DNA of 64,000 nt from Yersinia nurmii. Lineage in GTDB: Bacteria; Pseudomonadota; Gammaproteobacteria; Enterobacterales; Enterobacteriaceae. Position numbers and translations under genes: made by a program. Below the pieces are notes generated by a model. It was not told where the DNA came from. It searched no databases and saw only the letters and a list, made by a program, of their open reading frames with translations. Positions 14,415 to 23,127 of the stretch are shown here, in pieces. Each line of letters opens with the position of its first letter. Within the stretch, counting starts at the first letter, position 1. The stretch covers positions 279,800-343,799 of the forward strand of contig NZ_CPYD01000003.1 in assembly GCF_001112925.1 (NCBI RefSeq). The letters run 5' to 3'.

Positions 14415-15276
14415 TTATTTATAATTGACGGTGAAAGCGGCCGTAGTCATCAGGCTGCCAGCAGCTATTCTATTCTCGGTTTGATAGAATCTGGCCTTAT
14501 AGGGCAGTTTGGTTAAAGTAGAGAGACTCCCAAGCGGTTGTTCTGCATCAAAAACCAAAGGTGCATCCCGCTCAAATATTTGAATGCCCATCCCCGCGGA
14601 AGTCGATGTCGAATCCGCTGTGATGACACCGTTGCTACTTCCCCCCTGCCAGACAATATTCGCCTGAACCCCTCCTCTGCACAGCACTTCAATATCAAAG
14701 TTTCGCTCACCGCTAGTGCTGCCAACACCTTTAAAGGTATTTTTCAATACAGCACCCATTGGAACATTAATTTTTGGCGTCAGGACTTCACAGGTTTTTG
14801 CCATTACTTTAAAGCTGGGAATTTCGTAGCTAAATAAAACCTCTTCAGTATTTACCCCCTCTCATTCTGACGAGATAATATTATTTTTATTGGATTAACT
14901 ACACCAGACTCGGCATTCTTATCAACTGATATATAAAATTTGCCGATAAATTCTTTTCTGATACCGATCCCTCTCATACTACCGACGTTCATTTCCTGAG
15001 GCTTTAAATTATTTGGTTGGAGAATCCATTTTATTTTACCCCGGACAGATTGGTATCGAAATAATTATCTCCGTGAGTATTCGACACTCCTGTCATAGAC
15101 TTAACATAGATTCTCTGATTGGTTTTTCCCGGACAGTTTACCTTAACCCCACCTAAAGTTTTATATATTACTTTCGGTGAATGAGCTATATCGTGACGAA
15201 TAAAAATATCATCAGAATTAACCATCCCTACAGTTAGGTTAACGTTACATACAGGGACCCTGCAGCTTTTGTTACA
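14415..15276 (-). pseudogene. Fimbrial tip adhesin / minor pilin, frameshifted remnant
   Basis: Three consecutive segments in three frames together read as an adhesin. Segment 1 (15276-15031) holds an N-terminal-type domain (YKTLGGVKVNCPG, DTNLSGVK). Segment 2 (about 15032-14852) continues with KIKWILQPNN and ends in IKIILSRQNERG. Segment 3 (about 14870-14415) supplies the C-terminal pilin domain (SYEIPSFKVMAKTCEV, VLCRGG, final AAFTVNYK). Adding one A in the A4 run at 15034-15037 and one G in the G5 run at 14855-14859 would restore one continuous frame. No signal peptide is visible; the 5' end seems lost together with the rest of the usher gene. The final TVNYK fits the donor-strand C-terminus of chaperone-usher subunits. 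The product is very unlikely to be functional. Confidence 0.75.
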
Positions 15277-15419
15277 TTAAAATAACTATAAAAAAACAAT
15301 AGATATAACTAACATCAATCCTATTTTATTATATTTTTGGATAATAAAAATATAACTAATAGAAGAAAAAATCCTTTTAATGATGACAATGGGCCGCAAG
15401 CCGTAAACACCTTCCTCAG

Positions 15420-16081
15420 AATCATGACTATAGGTAGATTACTTTCTGGTACGCCAAGAACCAATATTCATTCAACTTCGCAAATTTAAAAAATAGCTTT
15501 GGTTTTTACTTGTTCCATTATGATTATCCGAACCGGTTAAATCCTAGTTCACTAAAAATGTAGTCTGCCCCTGTTGCCATAAATGCGATGAAACGGTATC
15601 TCTGACCTGAGCACCTAGCGCAGCCTGCGGGATGCTGATACCCAAACGTTGAGAGTAAAAATTAAAAACAGCAGACACCTGAGGAATATATTCTTTAAGG
15701 TCATCAAGAATATGAGTTGAAGGAAGATCACTCAGCGTCGGTGTTGACGATATTTTTACACCAAAGCGGCGAAGATCATCCACGATTAACTGTGGTAATA
15801 ATACTTTATCCACCGCCTGAATAAATCTGACCCGTCTGGTTTCTTTCTCATTTCCGTTAAGAAATATAACCACCTGATACTCAACGGGTAATTGACCACC
15901 CGAGTTTGAAAAAGCACTTAAATCAATAACCGCTTGCTCTGCATCGCTTAACTCCAACGCAGATAATCGAAAATGATCTTGCGCCATAATCGAGGATGAT
16001 AAGAGTACCGATAAGCATAAAAAAGGCTGAAATAAGCGTACAAAATAATAACTTTAGCGCACCTAGCTTTATATTTAACAT
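15420..16081 (-). pseudogene. Outer-membrane fimbrial usher, truncated N-terminal remnant
   Basis: Only about the first 190 of some 800 residues of a FimD/PapC-type usher remain. A start MLNIKLGALKLLFCTLISAF at 16081 behind AGGAGG begins a signal peptide, but a T6 run (T5 would restore the frame) shifts it before the cleavage region. The N-terminal periplasmic domain (15987-15544) is clear: LDLSAF-like VIDLSAFSNSGGQLPVEY, RRFGVKI and LGISIPQAALGA. It then stops at TAG (15543-15545) where ushers have LNY, yet the same frame continues with DLTGSDNHN, SYFLNLRS, a TGA, and MNIGSWRTR, all typical of ushers, before a third stop. The beta-barrel, plug and C-terminal domains are absent, so a deletion joined this remnant to the adhesin remnant. 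Confidence 0.85.
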
Positions 16082-16119
16082 AATACTTTTCAGCCTCCTT
16101 CTGATCGTTCATCTTCCTT

Positions 16120-16830
16120 TTACCGCAGTTTTTGTGTGATCTCCGGGCTGACGCCACCGTAGCTATTAATGCTGCTCCATTTTACGGAACAACCCGCTGA
16201 ATCCGATGGAAGTAAGAAGTAAGAAACACCCTGCGGGGCTATCATGTCCGCGCCTGCCAAAGCTTTACCATTAACCCTAATTTGTCCTAGCGTCACGTAA
16301 TAATTGCTGGGGTTTTTAACCTCAAGTTGGTTACCAATACGCCTAAACATCAATGATTTATAAGCATCTTCCGCATCTCCACTAATGCCTTTAGGCCGGT
16401 AAAACAGTTTGATCCTCGTTTTAACCGCTATTAATAAAGTATTTTGTTCATTTTCTTGCACCGAAGGGATCGATTTCACATTGAGATAAAACACCGATTC
16501 CCTATCATCCGGTAAGTGACCACCGGTGCGTACAATTCTGAGCGTACTTTCTTTACCTGCATCCAAACGAAATAATGGAGGCGTCACGACAAAGGGAGGT
16601 TTCTCACCTTTTGTATTGCTATTGATAAAAGATTGAATTAAATAAGGCTTTGTTTCATCAGAATTAATTACCGAGATTGACGCCTCTTTTTTATTTCCAT
16701 CATAGATAACTCTCGTTCCTCCAACGGTTACGCCAGCCCAAGCCGGAAATATGAATAACATTGATAATATCAACGCTGTTTTTCTAGTCAAAAGAGACAA
16801 ATTAAATAAATTATTTATTTTATATTTCAT
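16120..16830 (-). CDS. Periplasmic fimbrial chaperone, PapD/FimC family
   Basis: This 236-residue protein is intact by reading frame. A signal peptide (LILSMLFIFPAWA, cleaved near residue 32) precedes two immunoglobulin-like domains. Domain 1 has the family start GVTVGGTRVIYDG with the subunit-anchoring arginine, and the G1-strand region ending in LIAVKTRIKLFYRP with the conserved lysine and RP. Domain 2 ends with GGVSPEITQKL. In the periplasm such chaperones fold pilins by donor-strand complementation and deliver them to the usher. Here the pilin, usher and adhesin genes around it are all broken, so it probably has no local client. It lies 95 bases after the pilin and 38 bases before the usher remnant. 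Confidence 0.9.
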   Translation of the reverse strand: MKYKINNLFNLSLLTRKTALILSMLFIFPAWAGVTVGGTRVIYDGNKKEASISVINSDETKPYLIQSFINSNTKGEKPPFVVTPPLFRLDAGKESTLRIVRTGGHLPDDRESVFYLNVKSIPSVQENEQNTLLIAVKTRIKLFYRPKGISGDAEDAYKSLMFRRIGNQLEVKNPSNYYVTLGQIRVNGKALAGADMIAPQGVSYFLLPSDSAGCSVKWSSINSYGGVSPEITQKLR

Positions 16831-16925
16831 AATAACTGTCCATGGTGTTAATTATCCCTAGCAAATAGCGATCACAATTCACCTGTTACTAGGGAATAAA
16901 AATTTATGAAAATTAATTTATATTT

Positions 16926-17443
16926 TTATTTATAAGAAATGTCAAAATTTAGAGTAGCCTCTGCCTTTCCTGCTGCGCTAGCTTCACCATTAGAGACATA
17001 AGTGACTTTAAAAGGAATATTCACATCATTATTACCAATAGTAACGGGATAATCATACTCGGCTGAATTTAAAGGTATTTGATTTCCACCCTCGTCGTAA
17101 AGACCTATACCGATCCCTTTAGCGCCTGATGAATCTAATATTAACAATTTGTTATCCACTTTATCTGCCGTACCGGTAAAAGCAATAGACATCAGAACCG
17201 GAGCGCCAACAACAACCGGGCAACCAATTAATCTAATACTTAAATCTCTCTCACTCCCACTAAATTTATCATCGCCTCTGTTTTTTATCTCGCTTTTTAA
17301 ATATGCTCCCATTGTGACAGGAAAATCTGAAGCACCAGAAACAGTACAGGTTGCTTTCATAATTTCACCGTTCCTTTTGTCAACGCATACGTCGCGCCAC
17401 TTAAAGACATCAGCGTCCCAGTAGTTAAAAATAAAACCACCAT
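16926..17443 (-). pseudogene. Major fimbrial subunit (FimA-like pilin), frameshifted
   Basis: The mature pilin part (17360-16926, 144 residues) has the paired cysteines (KATCTVSG; RLIGCPVV), LGA-like TMGAYLKS and the C-terminal ATLNFDISYK of chaperone-usher pilins, but no signal peptide in that frame. A signal-peptide-like start lies in another frame from 17443 (MVVLFLTTGTLMSLSG, ATYA cleavage, then LTKGTVK), ending at TGA 17359-17357. One extra base in the AAATT at 17361-17365 would join the two. An AAGGAG lies upstream of 17443. As read, the pilin cannot be exported, so I call it a pseudogene; a sequencing error at this one site is the main alternative. Confidence 0.75.
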
Positions 17444-18553
17444 TCCTTATATATCTCCTTGATAAATAAAATATACATCCATTTATTTTTAAACTACGAA
17501 ATAAAAAACGTTAATAATTTATGACAAAAACAATTTTCCAGTACAGATATAAACCTGTACTGATATAACAACAAGAAAATTAAAATAACCAGAATAAAAT
17601 TTTCGATAAAAACAAGAAATAAGAGCTTTGGATAACTCCTATGTTTTTACTTTAAAATAACCATTGGCACTTTATAAAATCCATTTACTTTCTTAATTAA
17701 GATTCCGTCCTTAGCCTTTTAATTAATATCTTTTAAGGAGAAAAATTATATGGGATTTTATGATTTAGATCAAACTTTAATCTATTTACAGCATAACAAG
17801 AAAATGACTTAAGTTAAATCGTTTTTTTACAATAAGTTAAAATTTGAAGTAAATAATTCTTTACACATAGAGGTTAATTATCTCTGCATTCATCTGGTCT
17901 GTCCTGTAGGCATTTCCTGCTTTATTTAATTAATAATCTCGAAAACCTTAATCATCGTTGTCATCTATTTCGATATAAAATGAAATAATCTACTTTAATA
18001 GCATGTTTATTTCGATCTATTAACCTGTTTAAACCGAGGTATTATCCTTAAAAAGACACATAACCACACTGTTTATATGTATAACGTTAAAAAATGTCTC
18101 ATCTACACATGCTAAGAAAATTTTATTTTTCTTCATTTCCCTCCGCCTGGCGCTAATAGCCGAAATAACGGAGTATTCTTCAGTCACGCCCACCGCGCAG
18201 CCTTATTTTAATGGCAATATTAATGATCACACTCTCCCGACCTAACCCTTCCTGATTAAAGTTATTGATCGCAGCACTAAGCCATAAATATCTACTTTAC
18301 TCAAAGAAAAAAGCTATACAGTTGCAGGTCAATTAACGTTTTTTTGATTATTATTAGTACAATAGAAACAGAGTTCCCCTTTTTTATCAAACCGATAACC
18401 TTACACCTACTCCCACACCCACTCCCACTTGGGCAGCGATATTTTTATTGATATTCAGCAAGATAAGTAGGCAAATACCTATTGTTTAATTCGGGTAAGC
18501 AAGCCTAATCTAGTTCAAGGTAATATTATTTCACCAATAAACAGGAGTGAGTC
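17444..18553. other. A+T-rich gap between the pilin remnant and chrR without a credible gene
   Basis: About 1.1 kb with many stops in all frames. It presumably contains the old promoter of the minus-strand fimbrial operon and the promoter of chrR. A tiny frame at 17750-17812 (MGFYDLDQTLIYL..., 20 residues) has a good AAGGAG upstream but no recognisable family. Around 18180-18350 two short peptide stretches (QPYFNGNINDHTLP and LIKVIDRSTKP / LLKEKSYTVAGQL) are suggestive of a decayed coding sequence, but I cannot name it. Confidence 0.6.
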
Positions 18554-19126
18554 ATGTCACAACAGCCGCTTAAACTTGTTACCCTACTGGGTAGCCTACG
18601 TTCCGGTTCCTATAACGCTATGGTTGCCAAAGCCTTGCCGCAATTAGCTCCCGCTGGAGTGACCATCGAGGCCCTGCCTTCTATTCGCGATATTCCTCTT
18701 TATGATGCTGATGTTCAACAGGAAGACGGCGTTCCAGCTAGCGTAGAAGCCATTGCCGAGCAAATCCGTCAGGCCGATGGCGTGATCATTGTGACACCGG
18801 AATATAACTATTCAGTTCCCGGCGGTTTGAAAAACGCTATCGATTGGCTTTCCCGCCTGCAAAACCAGCCTTTGGCTGGCAAACCCGTGTTAATTCAAAC
18901 TAGTTCAATGGGTCCTATCGGGGGCGCACGCTGCCAATATCACCTGCGCCAGATTTTGGTCTTCCTCGACGCTATGGTAATGAATAAACCAGAATTTATG
19001 GGCGGCGTCATTCAGAGTAAAGTCGATGAAGATCGCAGAGAATTAACCGATCAGGGAACCTTAGATTTTCTGACTAAACAACTTGCCGCGTTCAGCACTT
19101 ATATTGAGCGAGTTCAAGTGAAGTAA
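18554..19126 (+). CDS. chrR: NAD(P)H-dependent FMN reductase / quinone reductase ChrR (YieF)
   Basis: This 190-residue cytoplasmic flavoprotein is very close to E. coli ChrR/YieF, which transfers two electrons to quinones and can reduce chromate. The FMN phosphate loop is LLGSLRSGSYN (residues 10-20), the isoalloxazine contact is TPEYNYSVPGGLKNAIDWL near 80-98, and QTSSMGPIGGARCQYHLRQ follows. AGGAGTG precedes the ATG. It is convergent with adeP across a shared terminator. Confidence 0.95.
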   Translation: MSQQPLKLVTLLGSLRSGSYNAMVAKALPQLAPAGVTIEALPSIRDIPLYDADVQQEDGVPASVEAIAEQIRQADGVIIVTPEYNYSVPGGLKNAIDWLSRLQNQPLAGKPVLIQTSSMGPIGGARCQYHLRQILVFLDAMVMNKPEFMGGVIQSKVDEDRRELTDQGTLDFLTKQLAAFSTYIERVQVK

Positions 19127-19151
19127 GCCCCATTTTGTATCAGACCCAGAT

Positions 19152-19190
19152 AAAAAAAGCCCCGATCTCTGCAGATTCGGGGCCATTTTT
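19152..19190. terminator. Bidirectional terminator between chrR and adeP
   Basis: The stem GCCCCGA / TCGGGGC (19159-19183) has A residues on its left and T residues on its right, so it can serve both convergent genes. Confidence 0.85.
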
Positions 19191-19207
19191 ATTATTCGAT
19201 CCAATAA

Positions 19208-20536
19208 TTAATGATCGACAAAAGCAATTTTTAGCACAAAGAGTAACGCGACAACGACCACGCAAGGGCTGATTTCACGCCAACGCCCTGTGCCCAACTT
19301 CATTACACAATATGCGATAAAGCCTAAAGCGATACCTTCAGTGATTGAGAAGCTGAATGGCATCATGGCAGCGGTCACAAAGGCCGGAACCGCTTCGGTT
19401 AAATCATCCCATTTCACTCGAGCCAGGCTGGATGTCATCAGAACCCCAACATAAATCAGCGCGCCAGCAGCCGCATAAGCAGGCACCATCCCGGCAAGCG
19501 GTGAGATAAAGATCACCAGCAAGAATAGGATTCCCACCACAACAGCGGTTAAACCCGTACGGCCGCCGACGGAAACACCGGAGGAGCTTTCGATATAAGC
19601 GGTTACCGAGGAGGTTCCTACCAGTGCCCCTGCTACAGAGCTGATACTGTCGACGTAAAGCGCCTGTTTCATACGCGGGAACTTGCCATTTTCATCCGTC
19701 AGGCCCGCTTTATCTGTTACACCAATCAGCGTGCCAGATGAATCGAACAGGTTAACCAGCATAAAGGAGAAAATGACGCCTGCTAGACCCAGATTCAACG
19801 CACCGGCGATATCCACCTGACCAACAACGCTGGTTACGCTGGGTGGCATGGAGAAAATGCCTTGATACTGTACATCGCCCAACACCCAGCCGATCAGCGT
19901 CGTTACGACGATGGATACCAGCACTGCAGCATGGATATTACGCGAAGCCAATACAGCTATGATAAAGAAGCCTAGCGCTCCCAATAGGACACTGTGGGAG
20001 CTCAGATCGCCCACGGCGACCAGCGTGTCCGGATTTGCAACCACGATACCGGCATTTTTCAGGCCCATCATCGCGATAAACAGACCAATACCACTGGTAA
20101 TACCGACACGAAGGCTCAATGGAATGTTGGCAATCATCCAATAGCGGATGCGGAAAATGGTCAATAACAGGAAACCGATTGCGCCCCAGAAAATAGCGCC
20201 CATCGCCACCTGCCATGAAATACCCATAGCGCCAACGACGACAAAAGCAAAGAAGGCGTTCAGCCCCATAGCGGGAGCCAGAGCAACGGGTAAGTTCGCG
20301 AGTAATCCCATAAAAATACTGCCAAAAGCGGCGATCAGGCAGGTAGTGACAAAAACAGCCTGCACATCCATACCGGCAACCCCAAGGATTTGGGGATTAA
20401 CAAAAACGATATAGACCATGGTTAGGAAAGTCGTAATACCGGCGATTAGCTCAGTGCGTGCCGTTGTTCCATGCTGTTTTAGCTTAAATACGCGTTCGAG
20501 CATCCCCTGCTCAACATCAAGGTTTGGTTTACTCAT
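19208..20536 (-). CDS. adeP: Adenine permease AdeP (NCS2/AzgA-like)
   Basis: A 442-residue inner-membrane proton symporter for adenine, with 12-14 predicted membrane segments. Conserved family blocks are TTFLTMVYIVFVNPQIL near residue 35, ALAPAMGLNAFFAF near 85, and VNLFDSSGTLIGV (sodium/proton symporter signature) near 260. I choose the ATG at 20536: the protein then begins MSKPNLDVEQGMLERVFKL as in E. coli; the upstream in-frame ATG adds five unconserved residues. It is transcribed opposite to chrR and divergent from yieH. No purine riboswitch or clear PurR box is visible upstream. Confidence 0.95.
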   Translation of the reverse strand: MSKPNLDVEQGMLERVFKLKQHGTTARTELIAGITTFLTMVYIVFVNPQILGVAGMDVQAVFVTTCLIAAFGSIFMGLLANLPVALAPAMGLNAFFAFVVVGAMGISWQVAMGAIFWGAIGFLLLTIFRIRYWMIANIPLSLRVGITSGIGLFIAMMGLKNAGIVVANPDTLVAVGDLSSHSVLLGALGFFIIAVLASRNIHAAVLVSIVVTTLIGWVLGDVQYQGIFSMPPSVTSVVGQVDIAGALNLGLAGVIFSFMLVNLFDSSGTLIGVTDKAGLTDENGKFPRMKQALYVDSISSVAGALVGTSSVTAYIESSSGVSVGGRTGLTAVVVGILFLLVIFISPLAGMVPAYAAAGALIYVGVLMTSSLARVKWDDLTEAVPAFVTAAMMPFSFSITEGIALGFIAYCVMKLGTGRWREISPCVVVVALLFVLKIAFVDH

Positions 20537-20836
20537 TATCAGAGTCCACAATAGGGGGTGAATAGTCGGCTGCTATCCTATAACAAAACGCGTCAATGTT
20601 GAGCCGGATCACATTCTTTTTTAGCTATTTTTCGCAGAGGTTTGTATCAAATCGCCTCGTCTTTAACTGCTATTCCACTGAAAAAAACCGCTGATTTTGA
20701 CGATTTTTTTTACTCAATCGACTGTATTTATTAATTTTGTTATTAATTATCACGCTAACAATGATAATAAACGTCGCAATATTAATCCGTGACGCTAAAG
20801 TGGGTTTAAGCGATTTTTACAGTAAGGATTGGTGCT

Positions 20837-21505
20837 ATGTCTCAGATTCAATGCGTCATGTTTGATTGCGACGGAACATTAGTAGACAGCGAAGTGCTAT
20901 GTTGCCGAGCCTACGTGCTACTTTTTGCCCAATATGGTATTCACCTTTCGCTGGAAAGCGTCATTAAGCGCTTCAAGGGCATAAAACTCTATGAAATTAT
21001 TGAGTGTGTCAGCGGAGAATATGATTTAAATCAGCCAGTTGCTGAAATGGAGAGAATATATCGACAGGAGGTCGCGCGGCTGTTTGACAGTGAATTGCAA
21101 CCTATTCCCGGCGCTAACTCACTGTTACAAACAATAAATGTGCCAGTCTGTGTGGTATCTAACGGACCGGTCAGTAAGATGGAGCACTCTCTGGGGCTGA
21201 CAGATTTGCGCCATTACTTCGCTAACAACTTATATAGTGGCTATGACATTCAGCGCTGGAAGCCCGATCCTGCCTTGATTCACCACGCAGCCAATAAAAT
21301 GCAGGTTCCCGTTGAAACCTGTATTTTAGTCGAGGACTCGCTGGCAGGCGCTCAGGCCGGCATCGCAGCTGGCATACCGGTTTTTTACTATTGCGCCGAT
21401 CCCCATAACCAGCCAATCGATCATCCATCAGTCACCACTTTTTACGATATGCAGCAACTTCCTGAGCTATGGCAGCGAAAAGGCTGGAAACTGACGAAAA
21501 ATTAG
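20837..21505 (+). CDS. yieH: 6-phosphogluconate phosphatase-like HAD hydrolase YieH
   Basis: This 222-residue HAD phosphatase closely resembles E. coli YieH. Motif I is FDCDGTLVDSE (residues 9-19), motif II is VVSNGP near 113, the motif III lysine is in RWKPDPALIHHAA near 138, and motif IV is LVEDSLAGAQAGIAAG near 162. It has a cap domain between motifs I and II. E. coli YieH dephosphorylates 6-phosphogluconate and some phosphosugars; the in vivo role is unclear. Its stop overlaps the convergent permease stop by a few bases. Confidence 0.93.
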   Translation: MSQIQCVMFDCDGTLVDSEVLCCRAYVLLFAQYGIHLSLESVIKRFKGIKLYEIIECVSGEYDLNQPVAEMERIYRQEVARLFDSELQPIPGANSLLQTINVPVCVVSNGPVSKMEHSLGLTDLRHYFANNLYSGYDIQRWKPDPALIHHAANKMQVPVETCILVEDSLAGAQAGIAAGIPVFYYCADPHNQPIDHPSVTTFYDMQQLPELWQRKGWKLTKN

Positions 21506-22242
21506 CTGGCAGGCAGCGCCGGTTTATCCCTCCACCAGCGCCATGCTCGTTTAATTGCCCGTGTTTGCGGGCTGAAACGACGATTGATAACGTTAGCCAA
21601 TACATCCAAAGTCAGACAAAAAATAAAGTAAATCAAGGCAACGAACAGGAATACCTCCATCGGGTATACCATGCTGCGGTTATTAACCTGAGTCGCCAGA
21701 AACGTCAGTTCATTCACGCCAACGATATAGGCCAGCGAAGTATCTTTTATCAATGAGATCCATTGATTGATAAACGACGGCACCATCATGCGCAGCGCCT
21801 GCGGTAAAATCACATAAGCCAATACCTGCCAACGGTTAAATCCAAGGGATAACCCCGCTTGCCATTGGCCTTCTCCTATCGCCAGAATGCCCGCTTTTAC
21901 CGCGTGAGCCAGATAGGCCGAGGCAATCAACGCCAGCGCGCAGACCACGGTGGTAATTTCCGGAATATCTACGCCAAAAACGATCGGTAGTAAAAAATAG
22001 GTCCAGAAAATCAGCATAATAACGGGGATTGCGCGAAAAAAACCTAAAACCGCCGCCAATATTCCGCCCCATACGCCACGCGACATCGCCAGCGCTACGC
22101 CAAGTATAATCCCCAGAACCGCTGACGCCGCCCCCGCCATCAGGCTAATCGCCAGCGTCAGCGCCGCGCCGCCTAATGGGCCCTCGGGGAATGTCCCCCA
22201 CAGCAAATAGCGCCAGTTATCCGCAATAATCGTAAAATCCAT
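21502..22242 (-). CDS. Polar amino-acid ABC transporter permease (second subunit)
   Basis: An inner-membrane permease of the His/Glu/Gln/Arg family (HAAT), 246 residues from the ATG at 22242. I prefer this over an in-frame ATG 18 bases upstream because it lies one base after the stop of the other permease gene and gives MDFTIIADNWRYLLWGT. The EAA loop (HAVKAGILAIGEGQWQAGLSLGF) that contacts the ATPase lies near residue 125. It acts with the adjacent permease and the binding protein at 23128. No ATPase gene adjoins, which is unusual for this family. Confidence 0.9.
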   Translation of the reverse strand: MDFTIIADNWRYLLWGTFPEGPLGGAALTLAISLMAGAASAVLGIILGVALAMSRGVWGGILAAVLGFFRAIPVIMLIFWTYFLLPIVFGVDIPEITTVVCALALIASAYLAHAVKAGILAIGEGQWQAGLSLGFNRWQVLAYVILPQALRMMVPSFINQWISLIKDTSLAYIVGVNELTFLATQVNNRSMVYPMEVFLFVALIYFIFCLTLDVLANVINRRFSPQTRAIKRAWRWWRDKPALPAS

Positions 22243-22243
22243 C

Positions 22244-22981
22244 TTAATGCCCTCGCGCAATCAATCGCTGTTGACGCCACATTCCCCATGCCTCAATCAA
22301 CGCAATAACCGAGATATACAACAGAGTCGCCACGCCGAAGGCCTGAAAGGTGCGTAAAGTTTCAGTTTCAACCTGACGAGACGCATAAGAAAGTTCTGCG
22401 ACGCCAATCGCCATAGCTAAAGATGAGTTCTTGATTATATTCATGTATTGCCCCAATAACGGCGGCATGGCTATTTTTAGCGCCTGTGGCAAAACGACGT
22501 AACGCATGGATTGCCAACCCGTTAACCCAAGAGCGTGTGCAGCATATTTTTGCCCTTTAGCTACACCGCTAATTCCCGCACGTAATTCTTCCGCAATAAA
22601 AGCCGAGGAATATAAAGTCAGGCCAATAAATCCGGCCAGAAACTCAAATGAAGGCCAAGGAAGTACCAATCTGGAAAAGGATAATTCATGGGGGGTATTT
22701 AACCACTGCATCCATGATGAAGGCAGTACCTGACCGGCGGCGAAATACCAGAAAAAAAGTTGTATTAACAAAGGAGTATTGCGAAATAGCGTACTGTAGG
22801 CAATGGTCGACCACTGAAGCAGTTTTAGGTGGCTATCTCTGGCTGCAGCCAGAACAAAACCCAGCAAAGTCGCAGCGACAACCGTACAGGCGGAGATCCA
22901 TAGGGTCAGTAAAAAGCCGTCCCATAGCCAGCCAATATAGGGTGAAACCAGCAACCAATCAGTTAATCGATGAAAATTCAT
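22244..22981 (-). CDS. Polar amino-acid ABC transporter permease (first subunit)
   Basis: This 245-residue membrane subunit has a cytoplasmic start, about five to six hydrophobic segments (GFLLTLWISACTVVAATLLGF; FRNTPLLIQLFFWYF) and an EAA loop (EELRAGISGVAKGQKYAAHALG) near residue 130. It is the GltJ/ArtQ-like partner of the next permease and overlaps its regulatory spacing (1-base gap). The pair should form a heterodimeric channel for an acidic or polar amino acid. The substrate is unassigned. Confidence 0.9.
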   Translation of the reverse strand: MNFHRLTDWLLVSPYIGWLWDGFLLTLWISACTVVAATLLGFVLAAARDSHLKLLQWSTIAYSTLFRNTPLLIQLFFWYFAAGQVLPSSWMQWLNTPHELSFSRLVLPWPSFEFLAGFIGLTLYSSAFIAEELRAGISGVAKGQKYAAHALGLTGWQSMRYVVLPQALKIAMPPLLGQYMNIIKNSSLAMAIGVAELSYASRQVETETLRTFQAFGVATLLYISVIALIEAWGMWRQQRLIARGH

Positions 22982-23070
22982 ATACTTCTGTACCCGTCGG
23001 GTTATCGTTCAAATCCATTTGGCGCGACTCTCCCTGTCCTGCAAATAACGCCCTTGCGTAAAACAAATAA

Positions 23071-23095
23071 CCCCGCATTGGCTATCAATACGGGG
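23071..23095 (-). terminator. Hairpin between binding-protein gene and permease genes
   Basis: CCCCGCATTG / CAATACGGGG forms a stem with one mismatch, followed on the minus strand by TTATTTGTTTT. It lies inside the operon, so it probably acts as a partial terminator or 3' stabiliser that keeps binding-protein mRNA in excess. Confidence 0.7.
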
Positions 23096-23127
23096 CATCC
23101 AGGCTGAGTGAATCACATCGAAAAAAA

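Noticed and set aside
14415..17443. Fimbrial lesions as sequencing errors
   Set aside because: Single homopolymer errors could explain the pilin and adhesin shifts, but the usher carries three nonsense codons and a large deletion while flanking core genes are clean, so genuine decay is the better reading.
20552..20836. Purine riboswitch or PurR box upstream of adeP
   Set aside because: I looked for the paired stems and the ACGCAAACGTTTGCGT-type box and found neither in a convincing form.
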